A stretch of DNA of 64,000 bases from Lophius americanus (Eukaryota > Chordata > Actinopteri > Lophiiformes > Lophiidae): the NCBI GenBank assembly GCA_037951165.1, contig JBBDHG010000124.1, positions 2,109,001-2,173,000 of the forward strand, read 5' to 3'. The notes beneath the pieces were generated by a model, which saw nothing but the letters and a program-made list of their open reading frames with translations, was not told the origin of the DNA and did no database searches. Positions 23,610 through 34,013 of the stretch are shown piece after piece; positions within the stretch are counted from its first letter, which is position 1; each line of letters opens with the position of its first letter. Both the position numbers and the translations under genes were made by a program.

Positions 23610-26600
23610 CTCTGGTGGATGAAATGAAAGACTTACATTAGGTGTTGAGGAGGAGTCATACGGTCTGTAGCACAGAAATGTGTTGCTCACCTCATCCTTA
23701 GGAAGGCAGCCAGAGCTAAAAGGATCAGCGGGAGAGAAGCTCGGAATCCAAAAATCACAACCAGTACTAGTTCATCACGTTGGACAGTCAGAGTTTCTTC
23801 ACCTGACATGATCTCGTTGCTGCCAGTTGTGACAGAACAGGAGTATTTTCCTGCATGCTGACTGCTCACTGGGTCTATCGTCAGGTGTTTGAGTTGGTTC
23901 TCTGGCAGGGTCAGAGGTCGACCGTTCAGGCTCCAGATGTAGCTTGTGTTGTCAGTCAGAGGACAGCTGGTGGAGCAGGTCAGTGTGACTCTATCACCCT
24001 CATTCACCTCTGCAGACGGAGTGAACCTCACCTTCAGGTCTGAAAGATGGTTAGATGGTTGTTCAGGAAACAGTCATACAGACGACTGAAGCTGCATTAA
24101 TGAGGTGATGATCGCCTACAAGCTTGAAGAAACCCTAATGTCAGCTGTTCTGAGGAGATGCAAACCCTGGCCTTCTCATATCTTCATGGTGTGACTCATC
24201 TAGTTTTCATAACTCTAGTTTTCATAACTCTGTACATCAACCTTGTTCTTTAAATCAGCACCAGTAAACTTTTTCTCTCTTCCTCAAGCATCCTCTCACT
24301 TTACAAGATCATCTAGAACAATCTTGTGTAATAATCTTTCTCTTCAAGGCACCTCCATTCTCCTCCAACTCTGTTCCACGCCAATCGGTACAAGTTCTTC
24401 CTCCTGAGTGTCCAAACTAGTTGATAAATGAATTTCTCAAGAAATTCGATTCAAACAGTTGACTGATCCTCTGCAAAGGTCAACAAGAACAAGACAAGGT
24501 GTTGTAATTCTTTGACACAATTACCTGTTACAACCAAAGTGACTGCATAACTGCCTTCTGGTAGGTCTTCAAGGTATTCCAAGAATTCTTGGTATTCCAA
24601 GACTTCATGGTATTCCCAGAGCATGAATACGTATTGTGCTGAGTCATTCTTCTTCAGGTTATGGATTCTCAAAATGTGGCTGTTATTCATGACGTCCAGA
24701 TACTGAACTTGACCTCCAGGTTGGAGAACTTCTTTAATTTCCATCATTTCATTTCTCCTTATCTTATACCATGATTTAGATGTAGGTGGGTCATTGCTGG
24801 GAAAAGTATATTCACTGGAAATGTCAACCGTGGAACCTTGCAGAGCACAAATCCTCCTGCTGACATAATTCTGGCTCCAGCAGTTCTTACCATCAGAACC
24901 TGAAATACAGATGAAGGACACATTTATAAAGAAGGATGCTGACACTTGAAGATTGAAACGCATTGACAGAATTCATAAAAGTAGGTTTTTCAGTCCTATC
25001 GGTGAAAATAAATTCACCGATTAGCCAGAACATTATAACCACTGACAGATGAACTCAGAAGCAGGAATAATGTAAAAGCAGGAGGAAATGAGGATGACGA
25101 TATGAAGGATGATATAGTGCAGTTTTATGGTCAATGTCTGGTTTTGTTTATATTTGTGAATACATTAATTGTTGTGTGTTAAAGTGTCTTTTAGTGGTTA
25201 ATGTTGGTCAGAGCTGGAGGTTTGTTCACCCCTTAAAAGCCACTTAAGTGTGGGATTGTAACGTGGACATTTTCTATGTTCTGGAGTGCATTAGGGGAAA
25301 AAAACTTGAAGAAAGGAAGTCATGACACAGATCTTACTTCAGGGTTCCTGCATCAAACTGTTCAGTCTTTCTGTTTACATGACGCTTCAACTTTATTCAG
25401 TTGATCGTATGACTTATTACTTTTAGTGCGTTTAGTTTCATGATAGCAATATTCCACAAGTTTGTACTCACAGACTTCAGCTGATATCTGGTCTTTCACA
25501 GCACAGGAGACGCTTCTACAGCTGGTCTGGCATGTCAACATAATCTTGTTCTCTCTGTTGGTCCTTTCAATGTATACTTCTGTCAGGAAACAATAAATAT
25601 ATGATTGATGAGTTTATGGTCCTACTAAGAAGAAAGGAGTCGGATGAGTGATCATATCAGAAAGTGTGAAGTTTTCTTGTGTCTGTTATCAGTCAGAGAA
25701 AAGGAACATCGTTGGCGGTACTGTATGTATGTGTTTTGTGTGTGTGTGTGTGTGTGTGTGTTGTGTATGTGTGTGTTATGTGTATGTAAGTGTTCCAAAA
25801 ACGTATAAAAATACAGACAAAATGAATGAAGAAAACAAACTTCATTCAAATCCATGTTTAACATTGATCAAATATGAATGAGAAAAATATCACTGCTGAA
25901 ATAAATTAGGGGAACACTTATATCACACATTGGATCTCAAAGAACAAAAATGGATATAGTTTGATTCTTTGCGATCAAAATGATGTAAGAATGCTCAATG
26001 GAAACTAAAATCATTAACCTTCATTATCATCATCATCATCATTCTGGCCCACCATAACCCAGCATCAACCCATAGGGTCCGATAAAGGGGATTCAGTAGT
26101 TCACTCATCTCGCCCCCAAACAATGTCCATGTTGGAAATATTTGCGGGGAGTGATGAGTTCAGAGCCTAAACCACAAACTCAAACTATGTTACACTGTTA
26201 TAATATTAATAATAATATTAATATTAAGTACTTTGAAGGAGAGTTTTCAGACTGAACTGGAGAAAAATCTGTCAGGAAGGATGAGGAGAGAGAAATGGTC
26301 CGAGGTCACCACCTGCAGAACCAGAACCTTTTTGGATTTTCTCCTGCTGTTTCCTCTCCTATCCACATGTTGTCACTTTCATGAGCACCAAAGTAACTGA
26401 AACTGATTTACAATTACTTTCATCCTAACTGGACTGATCCATATCCCTGAAGTTTTTACTGACTTGGTGTTAAACTGTGATGATTAAGTGTTCCCCAAAC
26501 TTTTTTGGGCAGGGTAATTGATCCCCCTTGTTCATGGGGTATGATGTGTGTGTGTGTGTGTGTATTTTGAATGTTGGATGGACTTAACCTCTGGGATGTG

Positions 26601-29600
26601 TGATGGAGCAGGGTTCATCCACTGATGACTGGGTAGAAGAACACATTCTCCCTTTAGTGTAGGTCACACTGAAGCAGGTTGATGAGACAGAATCTGGATA
26701 ATGAGAAATTCATTATTTTCCTCCATCTTCAGTTCCAGTTTTAAAAGGTTAAGCGTTTTTGTATTATTGTAATAATCTACATGGTTTCACTGACCCACTG
26801 ACACTTCAGGCGTTCTGAGATCCTCGTAGCCTTTGACAGCACAGGAGTATCTGACTGCTTCATCACCATTGACCAGCTCCTGGTACCAGTGAGACCAGTC
26901 CTCATAGAGGAACTCTCCGTTCTTGTACCACTTGTAGACTACAGGGGTTTCAGTCAGAGAACAGCTGATGCTACACGTCAGTGTTACTGTCTGTCCCTTT
27001 GAGGAGGGGATCACCTTCACCTGCAGGTCTGTGATGACGGTGAAGTTGAATAAGAACCAACACACTGACTGTTTGTGTTTGTACTCATTCATCCGGGTCA
27101 TGGTTATCCTCAAAGGTTGAATCAGAAGAACTTCACTTTGAGGTTTGAGGATCCAAGATGATTCTTCAGGTTTAACTGTCTGATGGGGAGTCAGGTTTTA
27201 GTTCAAATGATGATCCAGTAGGTAATCAAAGCACCTGTGTCTCAAAAGTCCCAACAACCCATTATGCTGCTGGTAGATAGACTGTAAACACATGAAGTAC
27301 AGGGAGATCCATTATCCACCATGTGGACGCACCACAGGTGAGGTCATTATTTTTTTGCCATGATAAAACATTGTTTCCAATGCAGCGCTGTAGCATTAGC
27401 CACATAAGGTGATCCCTAGGATCATTTCCAGAATGTGTATGGTCTGTTTTAAAAATGCACAACCCAAATGTATATTGGACTGTAATATCTGTTAGATTGG
27501 ACATTCAATGTTTACATTGTTTTGATTAATGAGTCAGCTGTTTCCCGGTCATGTGACAAGGCGCTATTTGAAGTCCCCGGTAGTGGAGGCAAGGCTGGCT
27601 GTCGCGACATGGACCAGGTTGAGGATGGGGAGGCTACGGGGGACCCATGTCTCTGAGGTTAGAGTGGACTGCAAGGACTAAGCCGGAGTTCAGGGACTTT
27701 ACCGAGACGCCACAGACACCGGAGTAGTGATCCAATCCCGCCAGGGACAGAGTTGGCGTACTCCGGTGAGGTCGAACCTTTTTTTATTATCGTTTCCAGA
27801 GCGGGGATCTGATTGTTCTGGACGGATACGGTGGAAACTATAGCTGGGTTATCAAATCTCCCATCATGGTACAAGGAACTGATTTGGGCTTGAATTGTTG
27901 CGGCTCTTCCACGTCATCCGCTTTGTGCAGGGACACCATCAGGACCATTAAGAGCACAGGTGCTTACTTAACTTAGACGAGTTATCATTTGTTTAGTGGG
28001 ATTTTCTGTTCACGTTATTGTGGCTATTTCTACGATGTATTTTGACCCTAAAATGGCGGTTTCTGATTAATAAAATGATTTCTTGGTTATGTTCCCTCAG
28101 GCTTGATGTTTTTTAAACAGGATCATGAATATCCCATTTTTTTGGTAATTATCTCACATTCAAATAATGTGCTGACTGTTACAGCGCTTAGAAGATGTCA
28201 CTTTAGACGCAGATGATCCTGTGTTGTACATTCAAGTATCTTGTGAAACTCTGTGTTCTTTCTAAAGTCAGACACTGGAGCGGAGTATTTCCTCCATTGT
28301 TTTGTTTAGTGTAAACAAACAAAGGTATCTTAGAGATCTGTCACTATTACGGGATTTGAGAAAGACGAGTTGGACTGGAGGAAGCCTCGTGGATGAAAGG
28401 TGAAACATCTCCCCACATTAAAAAGAAGTCCAGCTGCTTCTGATTCAACCTCTGAGGGATAAACTGATTACATTCTATTAGTGGTCATTACTGACAGCAG
28501 CTTTACCTGTAACACGGAGACGGATTCTGTTTCTCCTACAGAGGTCTATAGTGTTAGAATTGCAGCAATAGTTATTTTCATCACTCTTTCGCACATCTCT
28601 GATTGTAAGCGTTGGATGATTCTCTCCAGACATGTTCCACGTTCGACGATTTCCATCAGCAGGTAATCTATCCAGACGAAGATTATATCCATCCCAGGAT
28701 AAAGTGAACCATTCCACGCTTGACGAGTTATGTTGAGGTGAGCAGGGCAGATCCACGGTTGAACCTTTTAAGACACAGATTTGTCTCCCCAGAATACCTT
28801 TAAGAGAAAGTTTCATAGTAAACAAGTTCACAGATTTGTACTATTACATGCTGCAATGCAGCGTGATTCAACCCTAGGAGCCCCTCAGAGGGAGACTTTG
28901 GGGTACTGCAGGGGAAGTGAGAGATTTTAAATGATAGAGGACTTTGTAGAACATTAGTGATTTAGAAGCATAATTTATTCACTAAATATAAATGTATATT
29001 ATTCTGTATTAACAAGAAAATTCTGCTGTATTTGTCAGAATGAATAAAGTATCTGTATTTTCAGCATTGTCTGTCTGTTATTGAGTCAAAATGTAATAAT
29101 CACAGTGCTGAATTTTATATTTGGGTAAAGACATTATTTCCTTCCTAAAAGTCTTTACATGTTCAGGTGTTATAAAATAAATAATTTAAGGGGGAGTTAC
29201 TGAAAATAGTTTGAGAACAACTGATTTAACTAAATGCTATGAGAACAATTTTAAATCGAAATTTCACTTACACTGTCAAAAATGGCTGTGAAAATCCACA
29301 GTAATTGAATGTGATCATACAAATGATGGACTGTACTCTGCAGCAGAAAACTGTATTCAGTCATATGTTACTGTGATTACTGAGAAAATCACAGTAAGAA
29401 GTCACTACTGTAGAAGATCACAGTCAACAATTATGCACTGTTAGCAATAACACTAAGTGTTCTCATGATGTAGAAAATCACAGTAGTCAATAATATACTG
29501 TGAAAAATGACCAGATATGATCTGTATCTGGAATGATGTAAATGTTGGAAATATTAAATATTCACAACGAAGGGAAGATATAAACAGTAAATTATCACAT

Positions 29601-32301
29601 ACTGTAGAAAATAACATAACTTGTAATATACTTTAGCTATTTACAGTAAACTTATTACTGTAAGTTTACATATAATGCATATAATATAATAATATAATGG
29701 AAAAATAATAACCAATAACATACTGTAAAGAACTATACTGTAGATAATTACAGTCACCAACCATGTACTGTAGGGAATTACATGAAACAAGGATATATTG
29801 TTGAGAATTATAGTAACTAGTAATATACTATAGAGCCAAATTTTTTATTTCTGTCCCAAAATAAAGTACTTTTGATTTCATTTTACTTTTGTTTTTGAAT
29901 TCTACCTGTAGTAAACCTTTCAGCCAAACAGTGAAGCGTTTCTAGCTCCACCCCACATGGAGCTCAGCCAATCACAGTCAGACATTTAATGCCAGGCAGG
30001 CGGTGCGTCGTTCAGAACTTGTTGGGACGGACAAAATGTTTCACCGGGGTCCGTGTATGATTTTGTATTTATTTTTAGTTTCCGAAACGAATATTGTGAA
30101 AAAGACAACGGGTGGTAATTAGGTTTTTGGTTCTGACATACAAGAATGAAAATTGTAAACAAGACATTTTTACTTTCAAGATCATAGAGGTACGAACGAA
30201 ATTTGGAAGATTTCATTTTCATTTTCATTTTCATTTTCTAATTTGATTATGGATAAATAAAACCACTAAGTGACACACACAGATAAATTGTTAGTTTTTT
30301 AGTTTTCTGAGAGCGGATGTGGTGGTTTATGAGGGAATGACAGCGGCGCATTGAGCGCTGTCAATCATCACTTTATTTTTACAGCAGTGGTTTATTTCAA
30401 AACAACATGTAGAAGTTAGGGCTGGATTCAAAGTTCTTCTTTCTGGTCTTCTCTACAACTCTTTGTAAGGTCTTTACTCTTAACATGAAATTCATTAGAA
30501 AACCTGAAACGGAGGATTGAACCGCTGACACACACACACACACACACAATCAGCCATAAAATTAAGACCACTTAGTGGTTCTATTGTTATGGTTGATTTT
30601 TGTATATTCTACACAGATGGAAACTGATGCCATTCTCCAGATGTGCGCACGTGTCCCATAATAACTGATCCATTTTGCTGCAGTGCGTCATATCAGAATG
30701 ATGATTTATGTTCTGGTGTGTCTGCAGACTGACAGCAGCTACACTCCTACTAGATGGTCCATCCTGGAGATGATGAGACACCAGTGGTTTTGGTGTTTCA
30801 TAGGTATAAAGATCCCAGGTGTAGTGGACTCCAGACTGCAGCTGTACATTTCCCATGCAGCCGTATGATGACATGGACCATTGTACAATTGGATGTTGTG
30901 ATTGTCCAACAATATGAACGCCACCTTTTACTGTTTGGACCGGAAAACAATTGTTTTCGGATTCTTTGTGTATTTAAATGAGTCAGTGACTGGTTGTAAT
31001 GTTGTGGCTGATTGGTGTGTGTATTAGTGGGTATAATCAAGATTAACCTGATTTCAGAGCTACAAATGTATTTCCTATCTGCCACAATCTCTCAGAAGCA
31101 CCGCCCTCATTGGTGCGCCTCAAAATTATAACATCCGGTCTCAGAAAACGAAAAAAAAAAATACAATCCTCCTCGTGGTTTTATTTTTTAATAATCCCAG
31201 TGGGAATGAAAAAACATTTTTCAAATGTCTCTCTTCCCTTTCGGTCTGGAAAAGGTAAAAAGTCTTGTTTTTATGTATTCATTCTTGTATTTCAAAACCA
31301 AAAATCTAATTACAACTCGTTTTTCATTTTTCAGTATTTCTTCTTGCTTGAGCACAAAACTACCTCTCTCCCCCTTGCTCGCCCACTCCCGCATGCACAC
31401 ACACACACACACACTCAAACACACACACACACCCTTCTACATAATGTGAAGCACACACCGAGCCTAATGAGGGATGTGGTTAAAAACATTTGATTAACTC
31501 TTTTGATAACAACACTAGCAGTTCTTACAACAAGCCTACTTGTTCTGATAACAGACACCAGCATCAAACTTCCAGTAAGAAGCAGAGACTATTTCTTCAT
31601 GTTGACTGAATATTGCTCAGGTTTTTACAACATTAGATCTAATTTGAAAAGCGTTCTATATTCTGTTTGTTTCATTGATGAGTGTTTGTTTACTTCGTTA
31701 TGAATAAACTTCATTTGTCTGGATTTCAGGTGGTTTCATGTGAAGATTGTTTCACTGATCTGTTCCTGGTTACTAAGTTAAAACATTCTTAATTTCTCAC
31801 ATAAAAATGTGAACATCTTTCGAGGAGTGGCTGTTTCCTCCGACTCTAATTTAAATAAATTATATCCCCGACTTTTCAGGGATATAATTACAGCGACTAA
31901 TGATATTCTGTAGAGAATTATGGTGACCAATAATATATTGTAGATTGTTACAGTATTCGCTAAAGAATTAAAGTAAATTCCACTTATCATATAATTTATT
32001 GCAGCATATATCATACTGTAGAGAATTACTGTAAATTATCACATGCAGCAGAAAATCATTGTAACCAATAAAGTCTTGTTGTATTACTAGTTTATTACTG
32101 TTACTTACTTACGGTTTTTCACTGATAGACATTCTGTTTTAAAGTTAATTTAGTATTTCATACAACTTGTCTTGACAGTAACAGTTCTGTAAAAAAGTCA
32201 TTTAATCTCTTTTCTTCTAGTTGACAGAAAAAAGAATCAATCATACCTGAGACGAAGAGAATGAAAGCCATAAAAAAAGATTCGGCTTCTTCCAAAAACA
32301 T
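23580..32301 (-). CDS. CD22/Siglec-like multi-Ig receptor, gene 1 (8 exons)
   Basis: Predicted type I surface receptor of 489 residues. Coding exons on the minus strand: 32301-32247, 28797-28507, 27028-26795, 25579-25472, 24899-24525, 24039-23691, 23664-23637 and 23609-23580. Introns have GT/AG ends, and phases agree throughout (phase 1 between Ig exons, as is usual for the superfamily). Domains: signal peptide (1-19), V-type (about 19-115, Cys in LPCSP and YCC), C2 (116-193), a shortened third domain (194-229), a V-like domain (230-354), then C2 plus membrane helix (355-470) with Arg near 454, and a short tail. No ITIM is seen. The domain style (ICxLxGSTVD, VTLTCSxSCxLT) is one I know from teleost CD22/sialoadhesin-like proteins; sialic acid binding is not shown. 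Gene 2 is its tandem paralogue. The last acceptor is ambiguous (23611 or 23609), which changes only the final residues. Confidence 0.82.
23637..23664 (-). CDS. gene 1 exon 7: cytoplasmic mini-exon
   Basis: 28 bases between acceptor GCTACAG and donor CCTAAT/GTAAGT. Joined to the two bases left by exon 6 it reads RPYDSSSTPN and ends on a codon boundary. Conserved at the same place in gene 2 (donor GTGAGT). Confidence 0.6.
23691..24039 (-). CDS. gene 1 exon 6: C2 Ig domain plus transmembrane helix
   Basis: 349 bases, phase 1 to 2, with acceptor TTTCAG and donor GATGAG/GTGAGC. Ig motifs are VTLTCSTSCPLT, YIWSLNG and AGKYSCSV. The domain runs without an intron into a 24-residue hydrophobic stretch (LVLVVIFGF, Arg, ASLPLILLALAAFL). 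The Arg in its middle and the lack of a long tail resemble activating receptors that pair with ITAM adaptors. The in-frame stop just past the donor lies in the intron. Confidence 0.82.
24525..24899 (-). CDS. gene 1 exon 5: Siglec-like V domain with FG-loop repeat
   Basis: 375 bases, phase 1 to 1. Starts CSDGKNCWSQNYVSRRICAL across the splice, then QGSTVDISSEYTFPSND, SKSWYKI, HILRIHNLKKNDSAQYVF and YAVTLVVT. The usual B-strand and F-strand Cys are Ser and Phe here (DISSEY, QYVF), so it is not a classical disulphide-bonded Ig fold. Between the F and G strands lies a three-fold six-residue repeat (EYHEVL, EYQEFL, EYLEDL). About 24 of 375 bases differ from gene 2. Confidence 0.83.
24562..24615 (-). 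repeat. 18-bp x3 in-frame repeat in exon 5, gene 1
   Basis: Three adjoining 18-base units, each beginning GAATACC, encode EYHEVL, EYQEFL and EYLEDL. They lie between the F and G strands of the second V-like domain. The same block in gene 2 is identical in protein sequence. Confidence 0.85.
25010..25150. other. solo transposon end in intron of gene 1
   Basis: GATTAGCCAGAACATTATAACCACTG-like text resembles one terminus of the short DNA transposon at 1,106, with no partner end. Unit 2 lacks this stretch. Confidence 0.45.
25151..25471. other. gene 1 intron 4, remaining part
   Basis: No additional exon was identified between exon 5 and exon 4. Confidence 0.5.
25472..25579 (-). CDS. gene 1 exon 4: truncated third Ig domain
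   Basis: 108 bases against 201 in gene 2. The start (EVYIERTNRENKIMLTCQTSC) is limited to the A-B strands and is joined straight to SVSCAVKDQISAEV. The C to E strands, including the core Trp, are missing: 94 bases are replaced by one, a net loss of 93 that keeps the frame. Splice sites (CTGACAG and TCT/GTGAGT) are intact, so the exon is probably still used, but the domain cannot fold normally. Confidence 0.72.
25580..26794. other. gene 1 intron 3
   Basis: Contains a TG microsatellite (25,735-25,790), an ATC-repeat patch (26,020-26,040) and a second TG run (26,547-26,562). No further Ig exon is seen on the minus strand. Confidence 0.55.
26795..27028 (-). CDS. gene 1 exon 3: C2-type Ig domain
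   Basis: 234 bases, phase 1 to 1, with acceptor ATCACAG and donor GTGG/GTCAGT. The domain shows VTLTCSISCSLT (B strand with an extra Cys three residues on), YKWYKNGEFLY (C strand Trp) and VRYSCAVKG (F strand). It differs from gene 2 at about 6 of 234 bases. Confidence 0.85.
27541..27960 (+). pseudogene. GC-rich exon-like block inside intron 2 of gene 1
   Basis: CpG-rich start (GTCCCCGGTAGTGG, GGCTGTCGCGACATGG), then after a TTTATTATCGTTTCCAG acceptor an open stretch reading DLIVLDGYGG, YSWVIKSPI, GTDLGLNCCGSS and ALCRDTIRTIKST, ending AG/GTGC. The base composition is unlike the flanking intron. Repeated in unit 2. Function and family unknown. Confidence 0.35.
27961..28506. other. gene 1 intron 2, repeat-like part
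   Basis: 28,360-28,450 (GATGAAAGGTGAAACATCTC, AAGTCCAGCTGCTTCTGATT) resembles a widespread teleost repeat. Otherwise no feature. Confidence 0.4.
28507..28797 (-). CDS. gene 1 exon 2: N-terminal V-type Ig domain
   Basis: 291 bases, phase 1 to 1, with acceptor CTTAAAG and donor ACAG/GTAAAG. The translation carries ICVLKGSTVDLPC (B strand), VEWFTLSW, TLTIRDVRKSDENNYCC (D-x-x-x-Y-x-C motif) and IRLRVT (G strand). Extra Cys at ICV, CC and LCRR suggest additional disulphides. It differs from the gene 2 copy at about 12 of 291 bases, about 10 of them replacing an amino acid. Confidence 0.85.
28798..29432. other. gene 1 intron 1, left part
   Basis: AT-rich, ends in ACTGTA-family repeats. Matched by 54,627-55,265. 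No exon seen. Confidence 0.5.
30548..31013. mobile_element. non-autonomous DNA transposon, copy 2
   Basis: Unit 2 counterpart with both inverted ends. It lies in the 3.5-kb first intron of gene 1. Confidence 0.65.
32247..32301 (-). CDS. gene 1 exon 1: signal peptide
   Basis: ATG at 32301 in a good context (GCAGCC before ATG) opens 18 codons plus one base and ends at a TCAG/GTATG donor. The peptide has an acidic start (MFLEEAES) followed by a hydrophobic core (FFMAFILFVSG). The single leftover G joins exon 2 to make a Gly codon, so the phase fits. A four-codon-long upstream reading unit (ATG AGG ACT TGA) sits 18 bases upstream in the same frame, so translation cannot begin there. Confidence 0.75.
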
Positions 32302-32460
32302 GGCTGCTCAAGTCCTCATGGGTTCTCTGATCAGAAGGTGGAACAGGTTTTGTTGTTGTTTAAAGGTTGGTGCTGAAAACGATGAAGAACTGTAAGTCAG
32401 GGTAAAACTGAACAGCAGTTCTCTTTTAAAGGGACGACTTTAGAGGACGGAGGAAACTTT
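32302..32460 (-). promoter_or_regulatory. putative core promoter and 5' UTR of gene 1
   Basis: TTTAAAA box at 32424-32430 on the minus strand, about 125 bases before the ATG, and GGAGGAA at about 32449. The same arrangement exists at the other two first exons. Confidence 0.35.
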
Positions 32461-32879
32461 TTCACAGAAGACACACCCCAGAACCCAAACGTCCTCCTGC
32501 TTTTTTATTCCTATTTTTAGTCAAGACACTAGAAAAAAAAACATTTTATCACAAAAAATCGAATAGAGTGACTTCTTATTCTTCCCCACTTTCATGGTGA
32601 TGAGTTTGTTTTATTTTCAGTACTTCTAATATTGTGTAAAAACTCTTTGTTGATTTCAATGGAGTCCAAGCAAACCAGAGAAAGGAGGAGGAAGGAGGCG
32701 CCAACACATCCGTCACTGATATCTCTCAAAAATAAATTAAAAAGAATTCCTGAATCCACCTCTTCATCCAGACACACATCCCAAAAAAAAGATTGCCTCC
32801 CATGACCCAACTTTATTTGGGACGTTTCATGAAAATCCCTCCAGGTAATTTTTGTTTAATCCTATTATCATTATATCAT

Positions 32880-33120
32880 TATGTTTTTGTATTACAACAT
32901 GTATTCTGTCTTGCTGGACTCTTCAGCCTGCTCCCTGATCTTCATACTGATCACATGTCATCCAAACACATCACAGTCCATGGAGACTCTTACCTGACCT
33001 CAAATGTCAGCCTAACCACCACTATTGCAAATATAAAGGGGCTCAAAGTTGATCCTTGATGCAGTCCCACCTCCACTTTGAACCCATCTGTCCTTCCTAC
33101 TGCAAAAGTTATACTGTCAT
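32880..33120 (-). mobile_element. RTE-type LINE reverse transcriptase fragment (unit 2)
   Basis: Minus strand reads VGRTDGFKVEVGLHQGS and SPFIFAIVV-type text, the RT region before the catalytic Asp pair in RTE-like elements. Truncated on both sides. Confidence 0.6.
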
Positions 33121-33366
33121 AACTTGATGATTAGTAAGGTGTTATTGCGCACAAGGACGTGCACCCAAAAACGCAGCTAGCATAAAAACAAAACGACAAA
33201 CTGCATGGCACCCGAGTCGCCGCTGTGCTATGACGTAAGGAGGTCGCAGTGATGCTCATGTGTTGAAATGTCATAACAACAATCCATATTTCACACAGAT
33301 GTTCTGGAGCACAAAGTTGGTCAGATAAAATCATTAATTTATTTGATTAATTAAAATGTGATCTTT

Positions 33367-33400
33367 AGCCACATAGCAGTCAAGTCACCGCTATGTGGCT
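33367..33400. repeat. 11-bp perfect inverted repeat, 12-base loop
   Basis: AGCCACATAGC and GCTATGTGGCT arms. In unit 3 (near 60,235) the left arm is lost. Confidence 0.85.
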
Positions 33401-33830
33401 AGCTGTAGACTGAAGCTAACAAAGGCTAACATCTTACATTCAGTGTAATGAAGTATCGGGACCTGATGTCATGTTAGTCAGTAGAACCTTATAATCCACT
33501 TTCTCCAACCGCTCCATGGTCGGGCCGCGGCAGCTGCAGGGATCCAAATACGTTTGTGTTTCTGTCTATATTACTAGGGCAGACCTGATTCTCCAATTCT
33601 CATTTTTTGCTTGAGTTCCACCCTGGGTGGGTGTGGGTCCACAACACAAATGCATTACATACAGACACATCTAGGATGTTATAAAACACAACCATTGGCC
33701 ATCTCCTGCTCATTTGCTGTCAGGTGTAGTGCAATAATTAGTGTGTTTTTATCTAATATTATAACTGGGTCGAAACTGACACTAACAACATAAAGGTCAA
33801 AATCTTCACAAGAAGATTTTTATAATTTAG
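33401..33830. other. intergenic mosaic, no gene seen
   Basis: Includes the lone repeat piece at 33,490-33,550 and a stub of the captured exon (33,590-33,650). Joins blocks that are far apart in unit 1. Confidence 0.4.
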
Positions 33831-33974
33831 TGAAAAAATCTTTTTTTGGTTTTATTTGGTTTAAATACAAGTTCCTGACAATGTCAGAAAGCCTTGATGC
33901 AATAAACAAATTCATGTGGAACTTTTATGCGTTTAAAACCTAAAAAAAGGGTTGTTGTCAACTCCAAAACATGT

Positions 33975-34013
<39 letters not shown>

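Noticed and set aside
25652..25881. Open frames rich in Cys-Val or His-Thr over the TG tract
   Set aside because: Translation of a TG/CA microsatellite in an intron.
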